Source: Streptomyces toxytricini (lineage in GTDB: Bacteria > Actinomycetota > Actinomycetes > Streptomycetales > Streptomycetaceae). Taken from it: a stretch of DNA of 64,000 bases. Both the position numbers and the translations under genes were made by a program. Within the stretch, counting starts at the first letter, position 1, and every line of letters begins with the position of its first letter. The stretch is taken from contig NZ_BMTY01000028.1 of the NCBI RefSeq assembly GCF_014649915.1, positions 1 to 64,000 of the forward strand. The letters run 5' to 3'. The notes under the pieces are model-generated. The model searched no databases, was not told the DNA's origin, and saw only the letters and a program-made list of their open reading frames with translations. Positions 17,604 to 25,336 of this stretch are shown one piece after another.

Positions 17604-18131
17604 GTGACCGATACGACCGCCGCGGACCGCGGCTTCCTGCCCGCGCTCGCCGACCTGGCCGACGCCGCGTTTCCGTACGACGACGGCGGGGGCATCGATT
17701 TCGAGCCGTACGCGGAGTTCCTCTCCGCCGGGGAGACGACGGACTGGCTGCGCTGCTGGACCGACAACCCGGGCGTGGACGGCGGCGCCTACCGGGTATT
17801 CGGGCAGGACGGCACGGGCGGGCTCGCCGCACTGTGGTGCGTGCGGCCCGGCCTGCCCCTGGACCGCCAGCCCGTGGTGTTCATGGGCTCGGAGGGCGAG
17901 TGCGGTCCCGTCGCCGGCAACCTGTCGGACTTCCTGTGGATGCTGGCGGACGGCATCGGCCCGCGGGAGGCCGTCGAGTACGACGATCCGGCCGGGCGCC
18001 CCGACGCCGAAATGGCCGCGCTCGCCGAGCGGTACTCCACGACCCCTCGGCGCGCGGCGCGCGAGGTCGTCGCGGCGGCCCGCGCCGAGTTCCCGTCGTA
18101 CGCGGACGACGTGACGGCGCTCTGCCGCTGA
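17604..18131 (+). CDS. SMI1/KNR4 (SUKH)-like family protein
   Basis: A 175-residue acidic soluble protein. Segments FLSAGETTDWLRCWTDNPG, then GGLAALWCVRPGLPLDRQPVVFMGSEGE, then AGNLSDFLWMLADGIGPREAV match the SUKH superfamily common in Streptomyces, some members of which are immunity proteins or protein-binding regulators. The GTG start at 17604 sits six bases after a TAGCCT -10 box, so the mRNA is probably leaderless. It follows the MDMPI-like gene by 44 bp but has its own promoter. Confidence 0.72.
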   Translation: MTDTTAADRGFLPALADLADAAFPYDDGGGIDFEPYAEFLSAGETTDWLRCWTDNPGVDGGAYRVFGQDGTGGLAALWCVRPGLPLDRQPVVFMGSEGECGPVAGNLSDFLWMLADGIGPREAVEYDDPAGRPDAEMAALAERYSTTPRRAAREVVAAARAEFPSYADDVTALCR

Positions 18132-18322
18132 AGCAGGCGTCCGGCGCGGTGACGGGCACGGCGGCGGCAGGCACGCCCGGCCGCGGACGGGCCTGGGCCG
18201 AATGGCGGCCCCGGCGGGCCGGTGGCAGCCTGGAAGGCGGAGCCGCGCGGCCGGTCGCCCCCTCCCCCGCTCACCCCCGCTCATCACCGTTCTTCGTCCT
18301 GCCCGCTGGAGGTGCATCCTCC

Positions 18323-18931
18323 GTGAACCGCCATGCTCCCCGCACCCGCAAGCTCCCTGCGGCGGCCGCGGCCGCCGCCCTGGCCGCAGCCCTGTCCCCC
18401 CTCGTCGCGGCGCCGCCCGCCGCGGCCGTCACCTGTGATGCGGCGGCCGCCAACCGGGCCCCCACCGCGGCCAATGCCGCGCAGGCGCGCAGCGTCGTCG
18501 TGTGCCTCGTCAACGCCCAGCGCACACGGCGCGGACTGCCGGCCCTCACCGTCGACCAGGCCCTGACGAACGCGGCGCAGCAGCACGCGGCCGCCGCGGT
18601 GCAGCTGAAGTGGTGGGGGCCCGGCAAGGACCCGCACCGCAACCCGGCTACCGGCTCGACGCCGCAGACCCGCATCCAGGCCGCCGGCTACTGCCCGAAC
18701 CCGCGCTCCTGGGAGTTCGCCGAGATCGCCTACACCGGCTGGGGCGGCTCCGGCACCCCGCAGGCCGCCGTCACCTGGTGGATGAACAGCCCCGGGCACC
18801 GCGCCGTCATCCTCAACGCGGCACTGCGGAACATCGGCCCGGGCGTCCAGCCCGGCGCAGCCGACCGCGCCGGGGCCTCCGCGCCGAACGCCGGGACGTA
18901 CGTCGTCACCTTCGGCCGCTGCCAGCGCTGA
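18323..18931 (+). CDS. secreted CAP/SCP-domain protein
   Basis: A 202-residue exported protein. The signal peptide spans about residues 1-36 (basic PRTRK, then an Ala/Leu-rich core ending AAPPAAA). The mature part is a CAP (SCP/PR-1) domain: VVCLVNAQRTRRGLPALTVDQAL, then QQHAAAAV with the first His, WEFAEIAYTGWGG, and MNSPGHRAVILNAALRNIGPGV with the second His. Bacterial CAP proteins are extracellular and of mostly unknown function, some proposed as proteases or lipid binders. Cysteines near the mature N-terminus and at the end could form a disulfide. The GTG start at 18323 has GGAGG ten bases upstream. Confidence 0.88.
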   Translation: MNRHAPRTRKLPAAAAAAALAAALSPLVAAPPAAAVTCDAAAANRAPTAANAAQARSVVVCLVNAQRTRRGLPALTVDQALTNAAQQHAAAAVQLKWWGPGKDPHRNPATGSTPQTRIQAAGYCPNPRSWEFAEIAYTGWGGSGTPQAAVTWWMNSPGHRAVILNAALRNIGPGVQPGAADRAGASAPNAGTYVVTFGRCQR

Positions 18932-18990
18932 CCCTCCGACGCGGCGCGGTTCGACCGGCGGACGGCTCCAATGCCGTGACGCCGTGGTGG

Positions 18991-18996
18991 TAGCTT
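18991..18996 (+). promoter_or_regulatory. -10 box of a leaderless promoter
   Basis: TAGCTT is followed by six bases (CGCGCC) and the ATG at 19003. Confidence 0.6.
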
Positions 18997-19002
18997 CGCG
19001 CC

Positions 19003-19431
19003 ATGGAGCAGCGGATCAGCCTGATCACCCTCGGCGTGGCCGACCTCGGCCGGGCCCGTGCCTTCTACGAGCAGCTGGGCTGGCGCGGGCAGCAGGCCGA
19101 GGAGACGGTGTTCTTCCAGGCGGGAGGCCTCGCGCTGGTGCTGTGGGGGCGCGACAAGCTCGCGCAGGACACCGGCATCGGGGACGCACCCGGGTGGGGC
19201 GGGATCAGCCTGGCGCACAACGTCCGGTCCCCGAAGGAGGTGGACGAGCTCGTCGAGACGGCCCGGCGCGCCGGTGCGGCGGTGACGCGGCCGCCCGCGC
19301 CGACGTTCTACGGCGGCTACGCGGGCGTGTTCACCGACCCTGACGGCCACGTGTGGGAGATCGCCCACAATCCGGGCTTCGCCCTCGCTGACGACGGCAC
19401 CCTCACCCTCCCGGACTTCGGCGCGTCCTGA
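19003..19431 (+). CDS. VOC-family (glyoxalase/bleomycin-resistance-like) protein
   Basis: A 142-residue single-domain VOC protein: SLITLGVADLGRARAFYEQLGW opens the first beta-alpha-beta-beta-beta unit, and FTDPDGHVWEIAHNPGF closes the second with the conserved Glu. Members bind metals and act on or sequester small molecules; the His usual at the first metal position is absent in ITLGV, so metal binding is uncertain. It is probably leaderless, from TAGCTT six bases before the ATG. Confidence 0.85.
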   Translation: MEQRISLITLGVADLGRARAFYEQLGWRGQQAEETVFFQAGGLALVLWGRDKLAQDTGIGDAPGWGGISLAHNVRSPKEVDELVETARRAGAAVTRPPAPTFYGGYAGVFTDPDGHVWEIAHNPGFALADDGTLTLPDFGAS

Positions 19432-19459
19432 ACGCGGACTGCTGAACGGGGCCGCTGCG

Positions 19460-20500
19460 TCAGCAGCCGTCGGCGAGCCGGTCGCCGAGCGGGCTGCGCC
19501 GGTACAGGACCTGGCGGCCGTGGCGGGCGCGGGTGGCCAGGCCGGCGGCGTGCAGGACGCGCAGGTGCTGGGAGACCGCGCTGGGGGTGACCCGCAGGCG
19601 GCGGGCGAGTTCGACCGTCGCGGCGGGCTCCGCGAGCAGGCGCAACAGCCGGGCCCGGGGTGCGCCGAGCAGCGGAACGAGGGCGTCCTCGGCAGTCCTA
19701 CCGGCCGCGTCCGCCCCGTTGCGCAGGACCGGTTCGGGTTCGGCCTCCCACAGGGTGGCCGCCCCTCGGCTCGGGTAGAGCAGGGAGGGCGGCTCGTCGG
19801 GGCCCACCGGCGGCGCGCACTTGTGGGCGAAGACGGACGGCACGAGCAGCAGGCCGCGGCCGCCTGCCCTGGCCTCGTACCCGCCGATGGTGCGGTGCAC
19901 GCGCAGGACGCCCCGGGATCCTGCGTCCTCCCAGCGCAGTTGGGGGTGCATGTCGGCGAAGAGCAGCCGGGCGCCGCCGCGGGCGAGCTGCCGCGCCCGG
20001 TACGTCATGTCGGCTTCGGCGACGAGGCGGATCTGCGGCCAGACCGGGCGGATGGCGATCTCCCAGTAGCGGTGCAGGAGTCGGCACACGGTGTCGCGCA
20101 GCGCGGTCACGGGCCCGTCGCCGGGGGCGGTCGCCGCGCGCAGGGGTGCGGGCAGCGGGTGCGGGGCGTGCGCGGCGAGCAGGTCGCGGCGCACCCGGTC
20201 GGGCGGGGTGCCGCGGACGACGGCCAGTTCGTCCTCGAAGTCCGGCTCGTACACGGCGGGGCGCGGGGTGAGGAAGTCGGGGAGGGTGAGGAGGTCCCCG
20301 ACGAGGGACAGCAGCAGCCCGGTGTCGAGGCCGCCGTCGGGGCCGCCGATCCGGGCGAGGACCGAGCGGCGCCAGGGCAGGTGCAGGGCGGAGACGCCCG
20401 GATCCCGAAGCACGCGCAGGCTCAGCACCGTCTCGCCGAGCGGCGAGAGCGCGAACCGGGTGTGGGCCAGGTCCTCGACCCCGAGCTCGAAGCTGATCAT
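19460..20500 (-). CDS. ArsR-type winged-helix regulator with long N-terminal domain (DUF5937-like)
   Basis: A 346-residue protein. The first 250 residues (FELGVEDLAHTRFALSPLGE onward) match the long N-terminal domain typical of actinobacterial DUF5937 regulators. The C-terminal 90 residues are an ArsR winged helix: APRARLLRLLAEPAATVELARRL, then VTPSAVSQHLRVLHAAGLA. The ATG at 20500 is preceded by an AT-rich spacer without a clear ribosome site. It is divergent from an MFS exporter by 96 bp, so it most likely represses that transporter; this pairing is common for ArsR-type control of drug efflux. Confidence 0.82.
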   Translation of the reverse strand: MISFELGVEDLAHTRFALSPLGETVLSLRVLRDPGVSALHLPWRRSVLARIGGPDGGLDTGLLLSLVGDLLTLPDFLTPRPAVYEPDFEDELAVVRGTPPDRVRRDLLAAHAPHPLPAPLRAATAPGDGPVTALRDTVCRLLHRYWEIAIRPVWPQIRLVAEADMTYRARQLARGGARLLFADMHPQLRWEDAGSRGVLRVHRTIGGYEARAGGRGLLLVPSVFAHKCAPPVGPDEPPSLLYPSRGAATLWEAEPEPVLRNGADAAGRTAEDALVPLLGAPRARLLRLLAEPAATVELARRLRVTPSAVSQHLRVLHAAGLATRARHGRQVLYRRSPLGDRLADGC

Positions 20501-20596
20501 TAAGCGGCACGCTACATCAATTGGCAGGTCCGGTCCCGTGCCGTGGACTCTTCCCATGACCTCCTTCCCCTCCCGACCCCGCCCGGGGGCGGCCGG

Positions 20597-21871
20597 ATGA
20601 GCCGCAGGCTGCTGCTGCTCCTGGCCGTGGCCGGCGCCGTGGCCGTCGGCAACCTGTACTTCCCGCAGGCCATCGCCCCGCTGATCGCGGACGGCCTGGG
20701 GGTGTCCCCCGACGCCGCGTCCCTCGTGGTGACCGCCACCCAGATCGGCTACACCGCGGGGATGGTGCTGCTGGTTCCGCTCGGGGACCGCTTCCCGCAC
20801 CGCTCGCTTCTCGTGGTCCTGCTCGCCGTCACCGGTGTGGCCCTGCTCGCCGCCGGTTGCGCGCCCGCGCTGCCGCCGCTGGTCGCCGCGAGCGCCCTGA
20901 TCGGCCTGACCACGGTGGCCGCACAGGTCATCAGCCCGCTCGCCGCCGGGCTCGTCGCGCCCGACCGGCGCGGCGCGGTCCTGGGCGCCCTGCTCAGCGG
21001 CTCCACCGGCGGCATGCTGCTGGCCCGCGCGTTCAGCGGCGTCCTCGGCGAGTGGCTCGGCTGGCGGGCCCCCTACCTGGTGGCCGCGGCCGTCGCGCTG
21101 GTCCTGGCCGCGGTCATGGCGTACGCGGTCCCGGTCACCGCCCCCGCGGCCGCCGACGCCCGCAGGCCGTACCGGGAGTTCCTCGCCGAGCCGCTGCGGC
21201 TGCTGCGCGCGGAGCCGGAGCTGCGCCGCTCCTGCTTCTACCAGGCGGCCGTGTTCGGGGCGTTCTCGGCCGTGTGGACGAGCGTGGCGCTGCTTCTCGC
21301 GGGCCCGGCGTACGGGTACGGGGCGCAGGCGGTCGGCGTGCTCGCGCTGGTCGGCGCGGTGACGATGCTGTGCACGCCGTACGCGGGCCGGCTCGTCGAC
21401 CGGCACGGGGCGGGGCCGGTGAACCTGGCGGCCCTCGCCGGGGTCGCCGTGTCGGCCGCGGTGCTCGCGGCGGGCGGGTCGGGCGGACTGCCGGGGCTGG
21501 CCGCGCTGACGGCGGGCACGCTGCTGCTGGACGTCGCCATGCAGGGCGGGATGATCGCCAACAAGGCGCGGGTGTACGCCCTGCGGGAGGACTCGCTCAG
21601 CCGGCTCACCACGGCGTACATGATGTGCGCGTACCTGGGCGGTACGGCCGGGTCGTGGCTCGGGGTGCGCCTGTACGCGGCGTACGGGTGGGGGGCGGTG
21701 TGCGTGCTGGTCGCCGCGCTCGCGGCCGCCGGCCTGCTACGGCACCTGTGGCCGCGCGGCGGCAGGCGCACCGGCCCGGGCGGGCGGCGGCACGTGCGAG
21801 TGCGGCCGGCCCGCCGGGGCGCCGGCGGGCGCGCCGCGGGCCGGGCGGGCGCGCCGGGCGGCACTGGCTGA
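20597..21871 (+). CDS. MFS transporter, drug-efflux type
   Basis: A 424-residue membrane protein with about 12 hydrophobic segments. MFS signatures include ATQIGYTAGMVLLVPLGDRFPHR in the loop 2-3 region and LGALLSGSTGGMLLARAFSGVLGEWLGWR in TM5. The first helix begins right after MSRR. The C-terminus (about 45 residues) is an Arg/Gly/Pro-rich cytoplasmic tail. The ATG at 20597 overlaps the stop of a 14-codon frame starting at 20556 (ATGA), which might be a leader peptide. It is divergent from the ArsR-type regulator, which probably controls it. Confidence 0.88.
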   Translation: MSRRLLLLLAVAGAVAVGNLYFPQAIAPLIADGLGVSPDAASLVVTATQIGYTAGMVLLVPLGDRFPHRSLLVVLLAVTGVALLAAGCAPALPPLVAASALIGLTTVAAQVISPLAAGLVAPDRRGAVLGALLSGSTGGMLLARAFSGVLGEWLGWRAPYLVAAAVALVLAAVMAYAVPVTAPAAADARRPYREFLAEPLRLLRAEPELRRSCFYQAAVFGAFSAVWTSVALLLAGPAYGYGAQAVGVLALVGAVTMLCTPYAGRLVDRHGAGPVNLAALAGVAVSAAVLAAGGSGGLPGLAALTAGTLLLDVAMQGGMIANKARVYALREDSLSRLTTAYMMCAYLGGTAGSWLGVRLYAAYGWGAVCVLVAALAAAGLLRHLWPRGGRRTGPGGRRHVRVRPARRGAGGRAAGRAGAPGGTG

Positions 21872-21952
21872 AAAGCCCTCTTGCGCGCGGGGCGTGCAGC
21901 GCCTTTCGTGGCCCGTCGGAGCCGGTGCAGGACGTACGGGAAGGCGGCGCGG

Positions 21953-23230
21953 ATGGCGGACACGACCACGACCGGGACGGGGGCGCGCGGCGGGGTGCCT
22001 CCCCGCAGGGCGGGCTGGCGGTCGATCGGCCCGGGGATCGTCGTCGCGGCGACCGGCGTCGGCGCCGGCGACCTCGTGGCGACCCTCATCGCGGGCGGCA
22101 GGTTCGGCTACACGCTGCTGTGGGCGGCGGTCGTCGGCTGCCTGGTGAAGATCTCCCTGGCGGAGGCCGTCGGCCGCTGGCACCTGGCCACGGGCCGCAC
22201 CCTGTTCGACGGCTGGCGCAGCCTCGGCTCCTGGACGACCGTGTACTTCGCCGGGTACGTCGTCGTCTGGGGGTTCGTCTACGGCGCGGCCGCGATGTCG
22301 TCGAGCGCGCTGCCGCTGGCGGCGCTCTTCCCGGGCGCGCTGGACCTGAAGGTGTGGGCGGTGCTGTGCGGGCTGGTGGGGCTGGTGTTCGTCTGGTTCA
22401 ACCGGTACGCCGCGTTCGAGAAGGTCATGACCGTCCTGGTCGGCGTCATGTTCGTGGTGACCGTCTACCTCGCGGTCCGGGTCACCCCGCACCTGGGGGC
22501 GGCGGCGGCCGGTCTGGTGCCCGTCCTGCCGGAGGGGTCGCTGGTCTACACGCTCGGCCTGATCGGGGGCGTCGGCGGCACCATCACGCTCGCCGCGTAC
22601 GGCTACTGGGTCAACGCCAAGGGGTGGCGGGACACCGGCTGGATGAAGGTGATGCGGCTCGACAACCGGGTGGCCTACCTGACCACCGGCGTGTTCGTGG
22701 TGGCGATGCTGTTCGTCGGCGCCGAGCTGCTGCACTCCTCGGGCATCGCGCTCGCAAAGGGCGACCGGGGGCTGCTCGACCTGGGCAGCGTCCTCGCGCA
22801 GACCTACGGGGAGACCACGGCCAAGCTGTTCCTGATCGGGTTCTTCGCCACCTCGTTCACCTCGCTGATCGGCGTGTGGCACGGCGTGAGCCTGATGTTC
22901 GCGGACTTCGTGGGGAAGCTGCGGCCGTCGCTGGTAGCGGAGGGGCGGAGCGCCGAGAAGTCGCTGCCGTTCCGGGCGTACCTGCTGTGGCTGACGTTCC
23001 CGCCGATCAGCCTGCTGTTCCTGGACCAGCCGTTCGGGCTGGTCGTCGTCTACGGGGTGATCGGTGCGCTGTTCATGCCGTTCCTGGCGCTGACGCTGGT
23101 GTGGCTGCTCAACTCGAAGCGCACGCCCGCCGAATGGCGCAACGGGGCGGTCAGCAACGGCATGCTGGGCGCCGCCGGCCTGCTGTTCGTGCTGCTGTGC
23201 GTACAGCAGTTGCGCGACCTGCCCTGGTAG
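21953..23230 (+). CDS. Nramp-family metal transporter of a non-canonical clade
   Basis: A 425-residue protein with 11 or so membrane segments and overall Nramp order. In TM1 the metal-binding DPGN motif of classical MntH/Nramp proteins is replaced by GVGAGDL. In TM6 the Met-Pro-His motif is missing (GGVGGTITLAAYGYWVN). Classical Nramp proteins move Mn2+ or Fe2+ with protons; loss of both motifs means that the ion or even the activity may differ, as in related magnesium- or aluminium-type branches. The ATG at 21953 has GGAAGG nine bases upstream. A perfect 8-bp-stem hairpin follows the stop directly. Confidence 0.8.
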   Translation: MADTTTTGTGARGGVPPRRAGWRSIGPGIVVAATGVGAGDLVATLIAGGRFGYTLLWAAVVGCLVKISLAEAVGRWHLATGRTLFDGWRSLGSWTTVYFAGYVVVWGFVYGAAAMSSSALPLAALFPGALDLKVWAVLCGLVGLVFVWFNRYAAFEKVMTVLVGVMFVVTVYLAVRVTPHLGAAAAGLVPVLPEGSLVYTLGLIGGVGGTITLAAYGYWVNAKGWRDTGWMKVMRLDNRVAYLTTGVFVVAMLFVGAELLHSSGIALAKGDRGLLDLGSVLAQTYGETTAKLFLIGFFATSFTSLIGVWHGVSLMFADFVGKLRPSLVAEGRSAEKSLPFRAYLLWLTFPPISLLFLDQPFGLVVVYGVIGALFMPFLALTLVWLLNSKRTPAEWRNGAVSNGMLGAAGLLFVLLCVQQLRDLPW

Positions 23231-23249
23231 CGCAGGCCGGCGGCCTGCG
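23231..23249 (+). terminator. short hairpin after the Nramp gene
   Basis: CGCAGGCC and GGCCTGCG pair perfectly around a 3-base loop, starting at the base after the stop codon. There is no T-run, as is usual for GC-rich actinobacteria. Confidence 0.55.
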
Positions 23250-23260
23250 GACGCGGCGGC

Positions 23261-24172
23261 TCAGCGGGCGGCCGCGCAACCGCCCGCGTGATCGGCGAGG
23301 ACCTCGCCGATCACGCGGCGTGCCGCCGCCGCCATGACCGGGTGCGTCGCCCGGTAGTGCTCCAGCTCCAGGAGGGCCACCGACAGGGCCCAGCCGCGGC
23401 CCCGCGCCCAGGCCGCGCCGTCGGCGCCGAGGGCCGTACGGAAGACCGGGCGGGCCGCGGCGGGCAGGACGTACCAGGCGGCGATCAGGTCGACGGCGGG
23501 GTCGCCGAGCCCGAGGCAGCCGAAGTCGATGACCCCGGCGAGCCGGTCCCCGGTGACGAGGAGGTTCCCGGGCTGGAGGTCGGCGTGGATCCAGACGGCC
23601 GGTCCCCGGTGGTCGGGGGCGCGCAGCGCCGCCTCCCAGGCGGTCGTGGCCGCGCGCGTGTCGACTTCGCCGGCGAGGTGGGCGAGGGCGGCGCGGGTGC
23701 GCGCGTCCCGGGAGGCGAGGGGCTCGCTGCGGTAGGCGGGCGGCCCGCCCGCGGTCCCGACCCGGTGCAGGGCGGCCGTGAACGCCGCCAGGTCGGCGGC
23801 GAGCAGCTCCGGCCGCGCGAGGTGCCCGACGGCCGGCCGCTCCCCCTCCAGCCAGCTGTGCACCGACCAGGGCCACGGATAGCCTTCGGCGGCCTCTCCG
23901 CGGCCCAGCGGCAGCGGGACGGCCGCCGGCAGCAGCGGGGCGAGCCGGGGCAGCCAGGTGTGCTCCTTGTCGACGTCCCGGGCGGCGCCGGCGGTGCGCG
24001 GCAGGCGCACCGACATGCCGGTCCCGAGCCGGTGGACGGCGTTGGAGGTGCCCGCGGTGGCGACGGGCTCCACGGGGAGGTCCGCCCACGCGGGGAACCG
24101 GGCGGCGACCAGGCGGCGCACCAGCGCGGAGCCGGTGTCGGGCTCGCCGGCGTGCAGCCTGCCGGGGTGCAC
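23261..24172 (-). CDS. aminoglycoside phosphotransferase (APH)-family kinase-like protein
   Basis: A 303-residue protein with the APH/choline kinase fold. It has an N-lobe AGTSNAVHRLGTGMSVRLPR, the catalytic loop WIHADLQPGNLLV (His196, Asp198), and the metal-binding DFG at Asp216 (VIDFGCLGLGDPAVDLI). The family phosphorylates hydroxyls on antibiotics or small metabolites with ATP; many actinobacterial members are housekeeping or self-resistance proteins, so a resistance role is not shown. The GTG start at 24172 has GAGGAGG nine bases upstream. The last codons contain a perfect 17-bp-arm palindrome. It converges with the Nramp gene. Confidence 0.85.
   Translation of the reverse strand: MHPGRLHAGEPDTGSALVRRLVAARFPAWADLPVEPVATAGTSNAVHRLGTGMSVRLPRTAGAARDVDKEHTWLPRLAPLLPAAVPLPLGRGEAAEGYPWPWSVHSWLEGERPAVGHLARPELLAADLAAFTAALHRVGTAGGPPAYRSEPLASRDARTRAALAHLAGEVDTRAATTAWEAALRAPDHRGPAVWIHADLQPGNLLVTGDRLAGVIDFGCLGLGDPAVDLIAAWYVLPAAARPVFRTALGADGAAWARGRGWALSVALLELEHYRATHPVMAAAARRVIGEVLADHAGGCAAAR
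23284..23318. terminator. perfect 17-bp-arm palindrome inside the 3' end of the APH gene
   Basis: Arms of 17 bases pair without mismatch around a single central A (CCGCGTGATCGGCGAGG and its complement). The palindrome encodes part of RVIGEVLADHA near the end of the APH-like protein, and lies 54 bp past the stop of the convergent Nramp gene. I infer that it stops read-through from the plus strand; it may also act on the minus strand. Confidence 0.5.
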
Positions 24173-24240
24173 GGGCGGAATCCTCCTCGGGGATGGGGCG
24201 GCAGCGCGCGGGCGCCGGACGCCGGGAGCGGTTGCCGCCC

Positions 24241-24271
24241 CATGGCCGACGGCCGACGGCCGTCGGCCATG
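24241..24271. promoter_or_regulatory. perfect 14-bp-arm palindrome in a divergent intergenic region
   Basis: CATGGCCGACGGCC and its exact complement flank a 3-base GAC loop, between the divergent APH-like and small membrane protein genes. It could be a bidirectional hairpin or a protein binding site. The GGCCGAC motif is itself repeated within it. Confidence 0.55.
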
Positions 24272-24389
24272 GGACCGCCCGGGCCGCGGCCGGGTCAAAC
24301 CGTTTTCCAGTCAAACAGCCGCCCCGGCGGCCTCACCCGAGTGCGCGGGCCCGCTGGCAGCGCGGCGTCCGCGGCGGCTTGCTGGTGGG

Positions 24390-25034
24390 ATGAGAGAAAC
24401 CCTGCCGGACCCGCCCCCGGAGACGCGGCTGGGCACCCCGCGGGCCGCGGGCCTCGCCGGAGTGGCCTTCGCCGTGCTGCTCGCCGCCGCCATCGTCCTC
24501 GTACGGACCGCCCTGCCGTCGGGCGGCGGCGGGGAGGCGGTGGCCGTCGCGCCGGGCCGGGAGGACGCACTGCGGGCGGCCGTCGAGCTCGTCCCGTTCG
24601 CCGGGATCGCCTTCCTGTGGTTCATGGGGGCGCTGCGCGAGCACACCGGCGCGGCGGAGGACCGGTTCTTCGCGACGGTCTTCCTCGGCAGCGGGCTCGT
24701 GTTCGTCGCGTGCCTCTTCGGCGCCACCGCCGCGGCCGGAACCGTGCTCTCCGCCGGTGAACCCGAGTCGTTCGGACGCCACTTCGCCTACACCCTGATG
24801 ACCACCTACGCCATGCGGATGGCCGCCGTCTTCGTCTTCGCCACGTCGGCGATCGGACGGCGCATGGGTGTCATGCCGCGGGGGCTGACCGCGGCGGGGT
24901 ACGCCGCGGGGCTGGTCCTGCTGTTCGTCGGCTCCGCCGTGCCGTGGACCGAGCTGGTCTTCCCGGCGTGGGCCCTGGCCGTCAGCGTGTACGTCCTGCG
25001 CGCCGCCCGCGGCCGGCGGAGCGCGGCCGCGTAG
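24390..25034 (+). CDS. small integral membrane protein, unrecognised
   Basis: A 214-residue protein with five or six membrane helices (for example AGVAFAVLLAAAIVLV, FFATVFLGSGLVFVACLFG and AAGYAAGLVLLFVGSAV). No enzymatic motif is present. It precedes the ferredoxin-reductase-P450 operon by 92 bp, but a long hairpin lies in that spacer, so it is probably a separate transcript. The ATG at 24390 has only GGTGGG adjacent. Functional link to the P450 unit is not supported beyond proximity. Confidence 0.75.
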   Translation: MRETLPDPPPETRLGTPRAAGLAGVAFAVLLAAAIVLVRTALPSGGGGEAVAVAPGREDALRAAVELVPFAGIAFLWFMGALREHTGAAEDRFFATVFLGSGLVFVACLFGATAAAGTVLSAGEPESFGRHFAYTLMTTYAMRMAAVFVFATSAIGRRMGVMPRGLTAAGYAAGLVLLFVGSAVPWTELVFPAWALAVSVYVLRAARGRRSAAA

Positions 25035-25050
25035 CCCTCACTCCTTCGGC

Positions 25051-25109
25051 GCCCCCGGCGGGCCTTCCCGGGCCGCAGGCCGCACGCTGGCCCGGGAAGC
25101 GCGGGGGCC
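25051..25109 (+). terminator. long compound hairpin between the membrane gene and the ferredoxin operon
   Basis: An inner 11-bp perfect stem (CTTCCCGGGCC with its complement, 25064-25074 and 25089-25099) is nested within an outer GCCCCCG/CGGGGGC pair. It follows the stop at 25034 and precedes the ribosome site of the ferredoxin gene. Confidence 0.6.
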
Positions 25110-25126
25110 AGTGAAAGGACCGCACC

Positions 25127-25336
25127 TTGCTCAGGCTTGTCGTCGATCTGAACCGATGCCAGGGGTACGCCCAGTGCGCCTTCCTGGCCCCCGACGTCTT
25201 CGCCATGCACGGCGACGAAGGGCTGCTGTACGACCCGCAGGCCGAGGCCGCCCAGCGCGAACGGGTCGCGCAGGCCGCCGCGGCGTGCCCCGTGCAGGCG
25301 ATCCTCGTCGAGGACGCGGAGGCCTCCGATGCCTGA
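25127..25336 (+). CDS. [3Fe-4S]/[4Fe-4S] ferredoxin, P450 partner type
   Basis: A 69-residue ferredoxin starting at TTG (25127), with AAAGGA eight bases upstream. The cluster ligands are Cys11, Cys17 and Cys54 in CQGYAQC and CPVQAI, that is CxxYxxC...CP with Tyr14 replacing the fourth cysteine; this is the pattern of single-cluster ferredoxins that serve actinobacterial cytochromes P450. It overlaps the next gene by 8 bp, so the reductase is translationally coupled. It should carry electrons from the reductase to the P450 encoded two genes on. Confidence 0.93.
   Translation: MLRLVVDLNRCQGYAQCAFLAPDVFAMHGDEGLLYDPQAEAAQRERVAQAAAACPVQAILVEDAEASDA

Noticed and set aside
20556..20600. 14-codon leader peptide before the MFS gene
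   Set aside because: It overlaps the start in an ATGA pattern but has no ribosome site and no attenuator-like structure, so it is mentioned only as a possibility.
20857..23337. 826-codon plus frame across MFS and Nramp genes
   Set aside because: Arg/Gly-rich shadow of two clear membrane protein genes in another frame.
23261..24172. Aminoglycoside resistance gene
   Set aside because: Kinase fold and catalytic residues are clear, but many actinobacterial APH-like proteins have other substrates; resistance is not shown by sequence.
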